A stretch of 64,000 bases of DNA from Bacteroidales bacterium (lineage in GTDB: Bacteria; Bacteroidota; Bacteroidia; Bacteroidales; UBA932). Location of the stretch: the NCBI GenBank assembly GCA_029010575.1, contig JAQXKS010000003.1, forward strand, positions 35,551 to 99,550. Reading direction: 5' to 3'. The notes under the pieces are model-generated. The model was given only the letters and a program-made list of their open reading frames with translations, made no database searches and was not told the origin of the DNA. Positions within the stretch are counted from its first letter, which is position 1, and each line of letters begins with the position of its first letter. Made by a program: the position numbers and the translations under genes. Shown piece by piece: positions 1 to 9,213 of the stretch.

Positions 1-196
1 CGGGAACCACCCTTTTAGAATGGACCAGCTTATCAAGCTCCAGAAGTCTATCATCCGGCACATTGGTAGAGCCAACATTGGGTTCTATGGTACAGAAAGG
101 GAAGTTGGCAGCCTGCGCCTTTCCTGAACTGATGCAATTGAACAAAGTTGATTTGCCCACATTAGGCAATCCTACTATTCCACATTTAAGCGACAT
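1..196 (-). CDS. ychF: Redox-regulated ATPase YchF/OLA1, N-terminal part
   Basis: Only the first 65 codons lie in the window; the gene runs off the left edge. The translation begins [20 protein letters not shown], which carries the P-loop GLPNVGKST, followed by [13 protein letters not shown]. This combination is the signature start of YchF, an Obg-family P-loop protein that prefers ATP and binds ribosomes. The start at 196 is the first ATG and matches the family's N-terminus exactly. A TATCTTTG -7 box lies upstream at 241-234 on the same strand. The gene is divergent from the secreted nuclease-fold gene at 291. Confidence 0.93.
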   Translation of the reverse strand, partial: MSLKCGIVGLPNVGKSTLFNCISSGKAQAANFPFCTIEPNVGSTNVPDDRLLELDKLVHSKRVVP

Positions 197-233
197 ATCT
201 CTAAATCAATTTTTTCTCAAAAATATAATTCCA

Positions 234-269
234 CAAAGATAGAAAAAACAACGATACTACATATATTTG
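234..269. promoter_or_regulatory. Divergent -7 boxes for ychF and the EEP protein
   Basis: CAAAGATA at 234-241 reads TATCTTTG on the minus strand, about 40 bases ahead of ychF. TATATTTG at 262-269 on the plus strand lies about 22 bases ahead of the GTG at 291. Both match the Bacteroidota primary-sigma -7 consensus TAnnTTTG. No clear -33 TTTG was picked out for either, so this is a motif-based inference. Confidence 0.45.
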
Positions 270-290
270 CATCAGTCAAACAAACAATAA

Positions 291-1274
291 GTGAAGAAGA
301 TTATGTGCAAAGGATTTTTATTGTCTCTGACACTTCTGTCAATCCCCTTCCTGCAAGTCTGTGCACGAGAGAGTGAAAAGGATAGACAAATCGCTGTTTT
401 CTGGAATCTTGAAAATTTTTTCGACACGAGTGATGATCCACGTAAGAATGACGATGAGTTCACCCCGAGAGGAACGAGGCATTGGACCTACAAGAAGTTC
501 ATTGCCAAACGTAACGGTATTGCCCGTACGATTGTTTCTATGAAAGAGAAATACGGTCTGTTTCCCGCAATAGTTGCATTTGCAGAGGTGGAGAACCGCT
601 GGGTTATCGAGGAGCTGACAGAGAAAACACCTCTATCAAAACTTTCATACAAGATCATTCACTATGAATCTCCCGACAGACGCGGAATCGATGTTGCCTT
701 GATATATAGAGAAGAGCTCTTTAAAGTAATCCAATGCAACAGCATTTCCGTAGATCAGACACTCATCGGGCGACCCACAAGAGATTTGCTAAGAGTAGCA
801 GGCCTCCTCGATGAGGACTCAACAGTCATCTATGTGGCACACCTCCCCTCCAAGATATCGGGTGCCTGGTCATCTGACCACCCAAGACATGTTGTCATCT
901 CCACTCTCTCTGACTCCATGGAGAAGGACATATCGTCAGGCTGGAAGAGAATAATCGTAATGGGAGATTTTAACGACACACCTGATTCGCAGACCATATC
1001 CTACTTTTTAAAGAAGAGCCCCTACCTCAGATGCATTTCAATGGAAGAATTCTCCAAAGAGGCAGGAACAATCAAGTACAAAGGCAGGTGGGAACTCATT
1101 GACCTGGCTTTTGCCAGCGAGTGGATTACCCATGCAACATACAATATCTTCGACAGCGGATTTCTCCTTGAAAAAGATAATCAGTATCTGGGAAAGAAAC
1201 CTAAAAGATGCTATAATGGACCAGTATATAACGCAGGATTAAGTGACCACCTCCCGATAGTGGTAATTCTGTGA
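291..1274 (+). CDS. Secreted endonuclease/exonuclease/phosphatase family protein
   Basis: A 327-residue protein with an N-terminal hydrophobic signal peptide (about residues 5-24, ending near VCA). The EEP fold is shown by FWNLENFFDTSDD (about residues 37-49), FAEVENRW (metal-binding Glu), GDFNDTP and the C-terminal SDHLPIVV with its catalytic Asp-His. These are Mg-dependent phosphodiesterases or nucleases; the substrate cannot be told from sequence. Export implies a periplasmic or surface role, such as scavenging phosphate or nucleotides from DNA. The start may be the GTG at 291 (giving MKKI, typical of a signal peptide) or the ATG at 303. The stop is 56 bases ahead of folA. Confidence 0.85.
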   Translation: MKKIMCKGFLLSLTLLSIPFLQVCARESEKDRQIAVFWNLENFFDTSDDPRKNDDEFTPRGTRHWTYKKFIAKRNGIARTIVSMKEKYGLFPAIVAFAEVENRWVIEELTEKTPLSKLSYKIIHYESPDRRGIDVALIYREELFKVIQCNSISVDQTLIGRPTRDLLRVAGLLDEDSTVIYVAHLPSKISGAWSSDHPRHVVISTLSDSMEKDISSGWKRIIVMGDFNDTPDSQTISYFLKKSPYLRCISMEEFSKEAGTIKYKGRWELIDLAFASEWITHATYNIFDSGFLLEKDNQYLGKKPKRCYNGPVYNAGLSDHLPIVVIL

Positions 1275-1284
1275 TTAATATTGT

Positions 1285-1292
1285 TATCTTTG
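1285..1292 (+). promoter_or_regulatory. Putative -7 box of folA
   Basis: TATCTTTG matches TAnnTTTG, 38 bases before the folA ATG. It lies just after the stop of the upstream gene, suggesting folA can be transcribed on its own. Confidence 0.4.
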
Positions 1293-1330
1293 TGCGGAGT
1301 TTATTTTTATAAAAATGCAACACATTAAAT

Positions 1331-1843
1331 ATGAGTTCAATATCAATTATTGTCGCTATTACCGAGAATTTTGCCATAGGCAAGGGAAACAGCCTGCTAT
1401 TTCATATTTCAGATGATTTGAAACACTTCAAAAGGCACACTACAGGGCATCCTGTCATAATGGGATACAAGACATTCCTTTCAATGGACAGCAGAGCACT
1501 GCCTAACAGAAGAAATATTGTCATAAACACAAGGGAGAGTGCTCCCACCCCTGTGGAGGGTATTGAATTTGCCCACTCCTTAATCGATGCAGTCGGTATG
1601 TGCAATGCATCAGAAGAGGTCTTCATAATAGGTGGAGGAAAGATATACACTGAGGCTATGCCTTTATGTGACAGATTGATTGTAACACATATAGAGAGTG
1701 TGGCAGAAGATGCAGACACATTCTTTCCGCGCATAGACGAATCAATCTGGACAATGTCCAAAGTTGAAGGACCGTTCACAGACCCTAAAAGCGGGCTAAA
1801 CTACAGATTCTGCGAATATACTAAACAGATACATCGGCCTTGA
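1331..1843 (+). CDS. folA: Dihydrofolate reductase
   Basis: 170 residues, the usual length for bacterial DHFR, which reduces dihydrofolate to tetrahydrofolate with NADPH in the cytoplasm. Diagnostic segments are [16 protein letters not shown] near the N-terminus, [13 protein letters not shown] (substrate-binding Asp and helix B), [18 protein letters not shown], and the cofactor loop [14 protein letters not shown]. It is convergent with thyA and overlaps its 3' end by 23 bases. Thymidylate synthase generates dihydrofolate that DHFR recycles, so the pair forms one functional module. The overlapping tails mean transcripts of the two genes are antisense to each other at their ends. Confidence 0.96.
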   Translation: MSSISIIVAITENFAIGKGNSLLFHISDDLKHFKRHTTGHPVIMGYKTFLSMDSRALPNRRNIVINTRESAPTPVEGIEFAHSLIDAVGMCNASEEVFIIGGGKIYTEAMPLCDRLIVTHIESVAEDADTFFPRIDESIWTMSKVEGPFTDPKSGLNYRFCEYTKQIHRP

Positions 1844-2615
1844 TTGCCGGCCATGGATCGTAACCCTCAAGGTGAAAATCCTCATACCTGAAATCGAATA
1901 TCGAGCGGATATCAGGATTTAGTTTCATAACAGGGAGCTGGCGCGGCTGACGATGGAGCTGTTCATGTACCTGGTCAAGATGGTTCAGATAGATGTGCGC
2001 ATCCCCGAAGGTGTGTACAAAATCACCGGGGGTATAGCCACACTCCTGAGCAATCATAAGCGTCAAGAGAGCATAAGATGCAATATTGAATGGAACTCCC
2101 AGAAAGAGGTCTGCACTTCTCTGATATAACTGACAGGAGAGTGAGCCATCGGCGACATAGAACTGAAAGAGGGAGTGACACGGGGGAAGTGCCATCTTGT
2201 CTACCTCAGCAGGATTCCATGCAGATACGATATGTCTTCTGGAATCTGGATTTTTCTTCAATGATAAAAGCAAATCAGAGAGCTGGTCAATAGTCCGTCC
2301 GTCCGGAGCAGGCCAACTTCTCCACTGATGCCCATAAACCGGACCAAGCTCCCCGTTTTCATCAGCCCATTCATCCCAAATGGTAACTTTATGGTCATTA
2401 AGATACTTTATATTAGTCTCTCCTTTAATAAACCATAGTAACTCGTAAATTATAGACCTTAGGTGAACTCTTTTTGTGGTTAAAAGAGGAAATCCTTTGC
2501 TAAGATTGAATCTCAATTGATAACCGAAGATGGATTTTGTACCAGTTCCTGTCCTATCCTTTTTAATAACTCCATGATTATCAACATATTCAAGTAAATC
2601 CAAATAATTTTGCAT
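1821..2615 (-). CDS. thyA: Thymidylate synthase
   Basis: Starting at the ATG at 2615 gives 264 residues beginning [11 protein letters not shown], the length and N-terminus of E. coli-type ThyA; an ATG six codons upstream (2633) gives an unlikely extension. It methylates dUMP to dTMP using 5,10-methylene-THF. Seen motifs are [27 protein letters not shown], the active-site block [12 protein letters not shown] with the nucleophilic Cys, [20 protein letters not shown], and the carboxy-terminal [12 protein letters not shown]. It is convergent with folA and overlaps it by 23 bases. Confidence 0.97.
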   Translation of the reverse strand: MQNYLDLLEYVDNHGVIKKDRTGTGTKSIFGYQLRFNLSKGFPLLTTKRVHLRSIIYELLWFIKGETNIKYLNDHKVTIWDEWADENGELGPVYGHQWRSWPAPDGRTIDQLSDLLLSLKKNPDSRRHIVSAWNPAEVDKMALPPCHSLFQFYVADGSLSCQLYQRSADLFLGVPFNIASYALLTLMIAQECGYTPGDFVHTFGDAHIYLNHLDQVHEQLHRQPRQLPVMKLNPDIRSIFDFRYEDFHLEGYDPWPAIKADVSV

Positions 2616-2668
2616 ATTAAAAATTTTAAGCAAATTTAAAAAAAATAGGTTTTATTACAATTTATAAT

Positions 2669-2676
2669 TATTTTTG
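2669..2676 (+). promoter_or_regulatory. Putative -7 box of the OmpA-like porin gene
   Basis: TATTTTTG matches TAnnTTTG, 45 bases before the ATG at 2722, in a very AT-rich upstream region with a T-run near the -33 position. A strong promoter is expected for an abundant outer-membrane protein. Confidence 0.45.
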
Positions 2677-2721
2677 CTGCAGATATATGACATCAGATTT
2701 TAGCAATTATTTTTTAATATT

Positions 2722-3960
2722 ATGAAAAAATTCTTACTAACAATGATGCTGCTTACGGCTTGCATCTTTACGTTATCAGCTCAGACCTCTGAGGTTAAGG
2801 CTAAGAAGGATACAGTACTCGTTCCTGAATGGAACTTGAAGACTAACCTACTTTATGATGTTACTACTACTCTCTCACTCGGTTTCGAGATTGGCGTATC
2901 CCCTAAGTGGTCTATTGATGTTCTGGGTGCAATAAACCCATGGAGATTTAAAACAGGATCTTACTTCAACATGATCATCGGACAGCCTGAAGCACGCTAC
3001 TGGCTTGGTTACAGACAGGAAGGACACTTCTTCGCAGGACATCTTATTGGCGGTCTGTACCATTTCAATAAAATCACACTCCCCTTCGGTATCTATCCCA
3101 GCATAGCCAAATCTGAATTCAAAGGCGGTATCGCAGGTGTCGGACTTGGATATGGTTACAGATGGAACATGAACAAACATTGGGGAATGGAATTCGAAAT
3201 TGGTCTTGGCTATATCTATACAAAATACAAGGAAGTCAGCTCCAATAAGATCTATAACAAGCACTATTTCGGACCTACCAAAGCCAACCTCTCTCTTATC
3301 TACAGATTCGGTGGCAAGAAACGTGAAGAGGTACGCGCAGAACAGGAACTCGACTACTTCGCAGAAGTGTTGGAAGAACAGGGCTATACCAAAGATACCG
3401 TATTCAGAACCGAAACCATTATAGACACTGTATACGTTGACAAGATCGTAGAAGTAGAACCTAAAGAATATCTCTTCGCCCAGACCTTTAACTTTGAAGC
3501 TAAGATGACCAAGTTCAACCCTAACTTTGCTGACAACGCTGCTGCACTTGCAGAACTCGACAAGTTTATCGAAGAGATGAACAACAATTCATCAATAGAA
3601 ATCCTCAGAGTCAGCATTCTCGGTTACGCTTCAGTAGAAGGAACAGTTGACAACAATGACAAAGTATCTTACAAGAGAACCAGAAGCCTTGCTGACTACA
3701 TCAGCGCTAAATCTCCTGTTCTCGCTAAGAAAGCTCTCGTAGGTATCAACGGTGAAGACTGGGAAGGTCTCTCTAAACTCGTTGAATCTTCCAACATGGA
3801 AAACAAGGACAAGGCTATTGAAATCATCAATGGTCCCGAGTCAGGAAGGTTCGGCAAACTCAGAAAACTCAACGGTGGAAAAGACTACAACCGCATGATG
3901 AATGAACTCTTCCCCGAACTCAGACGTGCAGACTTGGTAATTGAATACAGAATCAAATAA
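2722..3960 (+). CDS. DUF3575/OmpA-family outer membrane protein
   Basis: 412 residues. Signal peptide MKKFLLTMMLLTACIFTLSAQ, then a beta-barrel part (about 35-200) of the DUF3575 type, recognised by LKTNLLYDVTTTLSLGFEIG and the Trp-rich KWSIDVLGAINPWRF. A linker with EVEPKEY leads to a C-terminal OmpA-like domain (about 255-412). That domain begins FNFEAKMTKFNPNFADN and contains LRVSILGYASVEGT and KRTRSLADYI, the expected peptidoglycan-contact region. The likely role is anchoring the outer membrane to the cell wall and forming a small barrel. Codon use is visibly biased to C-ending and preferred codons, as in a highly expressed gene. A strong hairpin terminator follows. Confidence 0.9.
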   Translation: MKKFLLTMMLLTACIFTLSAQTSEVKAKKDTVLVPEWNLKTNLLYDVTTTLSLGFEIGVSPKWSIDVLGAINPWRFKTGSYFNMIIGQPEARYWLGYRQEGHFFAGHLIGGLYHFNKITLPFGIYPSIAKSEFKGGIAGVGLGYGYRWNMNKHWGMEFEIGLGYIYTKYKEVSSNKIYNKHYFGPTKANLSLIYRFGGKKREEVRAEQELDYFAEVLEEQGYTKDTVFRTETIIDTVYVDKIVEVEPKEYLFAQTFNFEAKMTKFNPNFADNAAALAELDKFIEEMNNNSSIEILRVSILGYASVEGTVDNNDKVSYKRTRSLADYISAKSPVLAKKALVGINGEDWEGLSKLVESSNMENKDKAIEIINGPESGRFGKLRKLNGGKDYNRMMNELFPELRRADLVIEYRIK

Positions 3961-3988
3961 TTACCTTATAATCATTTGATACCATAAT

Positions 3989-4024
3989 AAATGGTGGCAG
4001 ATCCAACGATTTGCCACCATTTTT
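3989..4024 (+). terminator. Rho-independent terminator after the OmpA-like gene
   Basis: An 11-bp perfect stem (3989-3999 with 4012-4022), a 12-base loop and a T-run following at 4021-4024. It lies 28 bases after the stop codon and separates this gene from the convergent barrel-protein cluster. Confidence 0.8.
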
Positions 4025-4062
4025 ATATTAAAGAACAACAACGCAAGTAGAAAGCTTTTACA

Positions 4063-4614
4063 TCAGAAATCAAAACCAACATTAAGCGCTATTGCAAGAC
4101 CTAAATATTCTCCAGCCTCCAATTTAATGGAGGGATATAAGGATAATCCCATTTTTTTCGCAAGAGAGAACCTGACACCGGGACCAAAAGAAAAGAAAAC
4201 GCCTGCACCATCGCAGGCTTCGCTATAAGTAAAACCTAACTGAGTAGAGATGAACGGCGCCGTTTTGGTCTTGGTAAAATAGGCTCTGCAATCTGCTGCA
4301 AAGATAAAAAAGTTGAGGTATCCTGTTCCTAACAACCCTCCTATATAGAAATAGGGATTACACTGATATCCCAATGAATATGTAACTCCGAAATAGGGAT
4401 CTCCTTCAATAATATCACCACCGATAGCAAGTTCAACATTGCTTTTCAATCCCGTGGAGAGGTTTGTTCCACCGATTGTGTTACCGCTTTTGTTTGATGA
4501 AAAGTCATTGCCGTTAAAACTCTTTCCGGGCTGGGCGCCTGCTTCAAATGTAAAGGCCATCAGAAGTATAGACAGAACAAGTACACTTCTGTGGAATGTT
4601 CTAATAGTTTTCAT
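4063..4614 (-). CDS. Small outer-membrane beta-barrel-like protein, duplicate copy A
   Basis: 183 residues from the ATG at 4614. A signal peptide runs MKTIRTFHRSVLVLSILLMA to GAQ, identical to that of the neighbour copy. The mature part shows alternating short strands such as GVTYSLGYQCNPYFYIGGLL and a final strand ending VGFDF with a terminal Phe, typical of small outer-membrane barrels. It is nearly identical to the upstream gene (4616-5176) except in three short stretches, so the two arose by tandem duplication. Its ATG lies one base after the stop of copy B, which argues for translation from one message. Function unknown. Confidence 0.82.
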   Translation of the reverse strand: MKTIRTFHRSVLVLSILLMAFTFEAGAQPGKSFNGNDFSSNKSGNTIGGTNLSTGLKSNVELAIGGDIIEGDPYFGVTYSLGYQCNPYFYIGGLLGTGYLNFFIFAADCRAYFTKTKTAPFISTQLGFTYSEACDGAGVFFSFGPGVRFSLAKKMGLSLYPSIKLEAGEYLGLAIALNVGFDF

Positions 4615-4615
4615 A

Positions 4616-5176
4616 TCAGAAATCAAAACCAATATTAAACGCTATTGCAAGACCTAAATCTTCTCCAGCCTCCAATTTAATGGAGGGATATAAGGATAAT
4701 CCCATTTTTTTCGCAAGAGAGAACCTGACACCGGGACCAAAAGAAAAGAAAACGCCTGAATGACCTTCGCAGGAGTCGCAGTAAGTAAAAGTAAAACCTA
4801 ACTGAGTAGAGATGAACGGCGCCGTTTTGGTCTTGGTAAAATAGGCTCTGCCATCTGCTGCAAAGATAAACAAGTTGGGGAATCCTGTTCCTAATAACCC
4901 TCCTATATAGAAATAGGGATTACACTGATATCCCAATGAATATGTAACTCCTAAATAGGGGTATTCTTCAAAAGTTTCATATCCGAAAGCAAGTTCAACA
5001 TTGCTTTTCAATCCCGTAGAGAGGTTTGTTCCACCGATTGTGTTACTGCTTTTATTTGATGAAAAGTCATTGCCGTTAAAACTCTTTCCAGGCTGGGCGC
5101 CTGCTTCAAATGTAAAGGCCATCAGAAGTATAGACAGAACAAGTACACTTCTGTGGAATGTTCTAATAGTTTTCAT
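4616..5176 (-). CDS. Small outer-membrane beta-barrel-like protein, duplicate copy B
   Basis: 186 residues from the ATG at 5176, with the same signal peptide as copy A. The sequences differ mainly at residues about 64-72, about 99-103 and about 128-139, where copy B has a Cys-containing insert (TYCDSCEGHSG) against EACDGAG in copy A. These positions lie between predicted strands and look like surface loops. It starts one base after the stop of the PD40 lipoprotein gene. The junction sequence TCATATCA is the same at both gene borders and probably marks the ends of the duplicated unit. Function unknown. Confidence 0.82.
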   Translation of the reverse strand: MKTIRTFHRSVLVLSILLMAFTFEAGAQPGKSFNGNDFSSNKSSNTIGGTNLSTGLKSNVELAFGYETFEEYPYLGVTYSLGYQCNPYFYIGGLLGTGFPNLFIFAADGRAYFTKTKTAPFISTQLGFTFTYCDSCEGHSGVFFSFGPGVRFSLAKKMGLSLYPSIKLEAGEDLGLAIAFNIGFDF

Positions 5177-5177
5177 A

Positions 5178-6185
5178 TCAAATATCAAATCTTATTCTCC
5201 ATATATTGAATGAACTCTTTTCATTGGCTCTGGATGAGAGGAAATAGATATACTTTCCGTCAGGAGACCATACCGGACAGCAGTCATTAGCAGGGTGATA
5301 AGTCAGCTGAATAAGATTGGTTCCATCCAAATTCACGACAAAGATATCCAGATTCGGCTTCTTTGAGATAGACGATATACTGCTGCCTTCACAGAGTATT
5401 TTAGTTCCATCAGGAGATATACGAGGATTAGTGAATCCTTTGTTTTTATCGGAGAGTATCAGAGTTTCAACCCCTTTTTCATAATTGACTCTCCATATCT
5501 CACTTGAGCCCATCGATGAATTTCTGACGCAGAGAAATTCATCAGATCCCTCTCCTATGGGACAAGGATTGTAACCACGACAACATGAGGTAAGAGCTCC
5601 ATTTTCAAGGTCATAAGACCAGATGAAGGAGCCTGAATTATCAATTCTTGTAAAGAATATCTTCTTTCCGTCATTGGACAGGACAGGATTTATGTCTTTG
5701 TTGTTGCTTGTCAGCTGACGCATGATACTTCCTACATGAGCATCTGTTGCACTGACCTGAATCCTCTTGGTATCAGAAGCATCACCAAAATAGAGGTTAC
5801 CATCAGCGCCCCACGAAAAGTCATCGACATTCCTGTATGTACGCTGAGTAGCAGAGCCCTGAGGACCGCTCTTTCTAATCATTATGTTCCACTGTCCGTC
5901 AGTGAAGGATTCGTAGGCAAGCTCTGATCCATCCGGAGATATATCCAGCAGATTCAATGTGTTCCAACCAATCCCGTTCTCAGTACAAATTCCCATGTAG
6001 GATATGCTGGAATAAGCATAAGTAGTACCTTGACCTGCAATAATCGACTGGTTTTCATCAGTAATTTTCATTACATTAAGACCGCTTTCTTCAGGAGAAT
6101 AACTCTCAAGGTAGGTGTAGGTCGGTGTACCGCATGAAGGGACTGCCAGAAGGGCAATCCCCAAATAAAGATGGTTAATTTTCAT
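5178..6185 (-). CDS. PD40/TolB-type beta-propeller lipoprotein
   Basis: 335 residues. The N-terminus MKINHLYLGIALLAVPSCG carries a lipobox-like sequence ending at Cys18, so it is probably lipidated. Repeated propeller blades are visible: ISPDGSELAYESF, LSNDGKKIFFTRID, ISPDGTKILCEGS and WSPDGKYIYFLSSR, with the last resembling TolB C-terminal repeats. Such proteins usually bind other envelope proteins or ligands. It is the first gene of a three-gene minus-strand unit with the two barrel proteins, with one-base gaps, so it may work with them at the outer membrane. No enzyme motif is seen. Confidence 0.82.
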   Translation of the reverse strand: MKINHLYLGIALLAVPSCGTPTYTYLESYSPEESGLNVMKITDENQSIIAGQGTTYAYSSISYMGICTENGIGWNTLNLLDISPDGSELAYESFTDGQWNIMIRKSGPQGSATQRTYRNVDDFSWGADGNLYFGDASDTKRIQVSATDAHVGSIMRQLTSNNKDINPVLSNDGKKIFFTRIDNSGSFIWSYDLENGALTSCCRGYNPCPIGEGSDEFLCVRNSSMGSSEIWRVNYEKGVETLILSDKNKGFTNPRISPDGTKILCEGSSISSISKKPNLDIFVVNLDGTNLIQLTYHPANDCCPVWSPDGKYIYFLSSRANEKSSFNIWRIRFDI

Positions 6186-6340
6186 GACTATATAGAGTTA
6201 AATTTTCAACAAATATACTACCCATAAAAGAATCATCAAAATTATATTTGTCCTTTGCAGAAATTATTTTGGCCTCTATTTTCTATTCGACTGATTACAC
6301 TCTACCTCTACAAAAAACGTATATAGTGTATTTAACAGAA

Positions 6341-6369
6341 AAGGAGATGACCTGATTAGGTATCTCCTC
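6341..6369 (-). terminator. Probable terminator after ppiD
   Basis: On the minus strand the arms at 6368-6358 and 6353-6342 form a stem of about 11 bp with a single bulge and an AATC loop, followed by TTTTC. It sits about 30 bases beyond the ppiD stop. The rest of the 6186-6400 gap is AT-rich and shows no gene. Confidence 0.6.
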
Positions 6370-6400
6370 TTCATCTGAAAATATTTTAGTATTCTATATC

Positions 6401-8488
6401 CTAGAAGAATCTGGCTCTGTTATCAACGATATCTGCCATTTCTGTAAGGATTGAGGGCAGAGAGTTTATCTGGTATGACTGGATCTGATTTGCTCTGATC
6501 TTAGCGTCACTGTCAGTATAGAATGAACCTGTTTCTCTATTTACAACTGAGAATACATAGATTCCGGCATTACCGGCCACAGGACCTGAAAGGGTATTGG
6601 GAGTGGCTCCTGCAACTGCTCCGAGGAAGGCAGGTTCGTTGGCTGCACCAGACATGGTACCGAACGCTATATCCTCCTTAGTGGAAACACTCTGTCCCAA
6701 AGCCGCTGCAACAGCATCTATATCTGTAAGTCCCTTTATCTTTTCAGCAACTTCTGCAGATACCTTTTCTGAACGTTTCTTATTGGTAAGAAGGTATTTG
6801 ATCTGAGCTGACACCTCCTGCAAAGGAGTATATCCCTCTTCCTTTACCTTCTTGAGTGCTACCACGAAGTATTTGTCGTTATCTACTGTAAACAAAGGTG
6901 AGACATCTCCTTCCTTAGCTTCGTAGATCCATCTCGAAATCTCTTTGGTATTCTTGTATTTGGAGAGTGTAGAAGCACCTTCCTTTACATTGGATACAGG
7001 TACGATGGGTAGATTGCCCTCTCTGGCTACTTCGTTGAATTTGGTGATATTTCCTTCTGAACGGATAATCAGATCATTTGCCTGTGCGTAATAGCTTTGA
7101 TAGGTCTCTTTTCCGGCAACTGATTCAATGACCAGAAGTGCTACCTGTACCTTCTTCATAGGTTTGGTCCTTTTGGTAACTTTGACTACATGAGTACCGT
7201 AGTTGGTATTGAGAACCTTTACATCACCAGGATTGTATGAAAGGACAGCTTCCATTCCGGGAACCATATAGGTCTGTGTCAGCCATCCCAAATCTCCGGG
7301 ATTCTCTACATTCGGATTGGTATCAAGTGAATATTCCGAAGCGAGGATAGAGAAATCAGAACCCTTTCTGATAACGTTTGCAAGGCTGTCTGCAAGGTTG
7401 TCTGAACCGGATCTGAGAAGAATATGTTGAACAAATACCGAGTCAGGGAGGTTCTTGACATCACTCACGCGTGCTGCATAGAAATCGTTGTCCTTTCTGA
7501 ATACAGGGAGGACTGTGGGGTTCTTTCCGAATGCGAACTCTTCTACCTGAGGGAATGAGGACTTGAGTTCACCCTCTTTATAGTAGTATGTATTAAGGGG
7601 CTTATCAGAGTTTCTCGCAAGGAAGGTCTTGAGATTGGATGTTTTGGTAAAATCCTCATACAGACCATTGATGCGTTCCTCTGCCAGCTGAATATCCTTT
7701 TCTGAAGGTTCTACCTCAAATGCTACGAATTCAACATCCCTTGAAGCACTTCTTTTATAGTTTTTCTTGTGTGCGTTATAGTAGTCTCTGATCTCATTAT
7801 CTGAAACCTTAATGGTGGTATCAGGTCTGAAACCTATAGGATAGAGAACGAATTTGACATCCGATGTGGTATTGTTTTCTTCGATCTGACGGCGCAGTTC
7901 TACAGGAGTGATTACGTTACTCTGGCTGAAAAGCGAAGAGTATTTGATGAAGTATTGCTGGTTGGTCATGCTTCTTTGGAGAAACTCCCAATACATTCCG
8001 AGGTTTCCTGAAGCATCCTGTGGAATAGCGTGAATGAAATCGAGCAGTTTCTCTCTGCTATAGTTTCCTGAAGCATCGAGGAATGCCCTCTCCTGAGCGA
8101 GAACGGGTGATATTTCTTTACCCTGACTCATATCCACTATTTCATCTTCACAAACTCTGATACCAGCCTTTTTGAATTGGGGAATCAAATAGCTTTCAGA
8201 TACAAGATTCTGCCAAGCTGTCTCTTTGATGGTTTCGTTGGCTCTCTCATCTATTGACTGACTGCCTGTGGTAAGTTTGTAAATGTTGGTGTAGTACTCC
8301 ATTTCCTTCTGGAAATCTTCATAGCCGACTCTCTTTCCGTCGATTTTACCCACATCGTACTTTGATGAGAAGAATCTCATGGTAGTCTCCAATGTTTGCG
8401 GATCAATAATGAAAGACAACAGTGCTACTGCAATGAGTACGGTAATAAGGATACCGAGTTTTACTCTGATTTTCTCTAGAACTGACAT
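6401..8488 (-). CDS. ppiD: Periplasmic peptidyl-prolyl isomerase PpiD/SurA type
   Basis: 695 residues. A single N-terminal membrane helix (about residues 10-28, LGILITVLIAVALLSFII) anchors a large periplasmic part. A SurA_N-like chaperone region follows (GKIDGKRVGYEDFQKEMEYY and onward). A parvulin domain at about 350-455 contains FVQHILLRSG, ASEYSLDTNPNVENPGDLGW, YNPGDVKVLNTNYGTHVVKV. A second degenerate parvulin-like part is at about 460-600. The protein helps fold outer-membrane and exported proteins. It lies downstream of lptC with a 96-base gap, so it may have its own promoter. In related genomes a CNNM-type hemolysin gene often sits between lptC and this gene; none is present here. Confidence 0.88.
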   Translation of the reverse strand: MSVLEKIRVKLGILITVLIAVALLSFIIDPQTLETTMRFFSSKYDVGKIDGKRVGYEDFQKEMEYYTNIYKLTTGSQSIDERANETIKETAWQNLVSESYLIPQFKKAGIRVCEDEIVDMSQGKEISPVLAQERAFLDASGNYSREKLLDFIHAIPQDASGNLGMYWEFLQRSMTNQQYFIKYSSLFSQSNVITPVELRRQIEENNTTSDVKFVLYPIGFRPDTTIKVSDNEIRDYYNAHKKNYKRSASRDVEFVAFEVEPSEKDIQLAEERINGLYEDFTKTSNLKTFLARNSDKPLNTYYYKEGELKSSFPQVEEFAFGKNPTVLPVFRKDNDFYAARVSDVKNLPDSVFVQHILLRSGSDNLADSLANVIRKGSDFSILASEYSLDTNPNVENPGDLGWLTQTYMVPGMEAVLSYNPGDVKVLNTNYGTHVVKVTKRTKPMKKVQVALLVIESVAGKETYQSYYAQANDLIIRSEGNITKFNEVAREGNLPIVPVSNVKEGASTLSKYKNTKEISRWIYEAKEGDVSPLFTVDNDKYFVVALKKVKEEGYTPLQEVSAQIKYLLTNKKRSEKVSAEVAEKIKGLTDIDAVAAALGQSVSTKEDIAFGTMSGAANEPAFLGAVAGATPNTLSGPVAGNAGIYVFSVVNRETGSFYTDSDAKIRANQIQSYQINSLPSILTEMADIVDNRARFF

Positions 8489-8584
8489 ATTGTTGTTTTT
8501 TACTTGTTTCTCAAAATGCTATAAATAAGAGTGCGAAGATAGTAATTTTTCTTCTATCTCTTATAATAGTGAGGGGGAAAATGT

Positions 8585-9208
8585 TTACTTGGGTCCTATA
8601 AAGTTGACACTGTCGACATAAGAAGCCCTGGTCGAATCGTTATCCACTACTCCATAACTGTCAAAAGGTCTGAGAAGCTGCGCCCTTCTTGCCATTTCGT
8701 CGGACTCCAGACCGAATCCCTGCATGAATCCCTGAGGGGACGATAGTGTAACATAACAGTGAGTATAGATGAGTTTCTTATCTTTGTCCCAATAGAGAGT
8801 ATCTGTCTTGATGACCTCTCCTTTTATGTAGTTGTTTATGACTACATCCCCATATGCAGACCACTTTTCTGTCTTATCTACGACACTGTGATTCGCCTCA
8901 TTGGAGATAATCTGCGTCTCCATCTTACCCTCCTCATTGAAAATCATTACATTGAAACCGTTTTTGAAGAGTTCCACAGACTTCTTTCCGCCATTCTCTT
9001 CATAACGCTCCATTACAGATGCCCTCATCCTCATCTTTACCATGCCCTTCTGGGTTTGGATTGCCTCCATGTCTTTGACCACCTGTGTCGGTGCATTCTC
9101 CACTAGAACGGAATCAATCTGATCTAACTTCCGGCCACAAGATACAACAATGGTAGCAACCAGAAAGATTGCTACCATAGTCAAAGGATTATAGATGTTT
9201 TTTTTCAA
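8585..9208 (-). CDS. lptC: LPS export periplasmic protein LptC
   Basis: 207 residues. The N-terminus MKKNIYNPLTMVAIFLVATI leads to VVSCG, a lipobox, so this is probably a lipoprotein form of LptC as is usual in Bacteroidota. The body contains MRMRASVMERYEENGGKKSVELFKNGFNV and FNEEGKMETQIISNEANH, the beta-jellyroll pattern of LptC/LptA that passes lipopolysaccharide from the LptBFG transporter toward LptA. It follows the TPR protein gene by five bases, in a unit with an outer-membrane barrel gene. Confidence 0.85.
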   Translation of the reverse strand: MKKNIYNPLTMVAIFLVATIVVSCGRKLDQIDSVLVENAPTQVVKDMEAIQTQKGMVKMRMRASVMERYEENGGKKSVELFKNGFNVMIFNEEGKMETQIISNEANHSVVDKTEKWSAYGDVVINNYIKGEVIKTDTLYWDKDKKLIYTHCYVTLSSPQGFMQGFGLESDEMARRAQLLRPFDSYGVVDNDSTRASYVDSVNFIGPK

Positions 9209-9213
9209 TTCTA

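Noticed and set aside
4063..5176. A single barrel gene broken by a frameshift
   Set aside because: Each half has its own signal peptide, full-length barrel and stop codon, so they are two complete duplicate genes.
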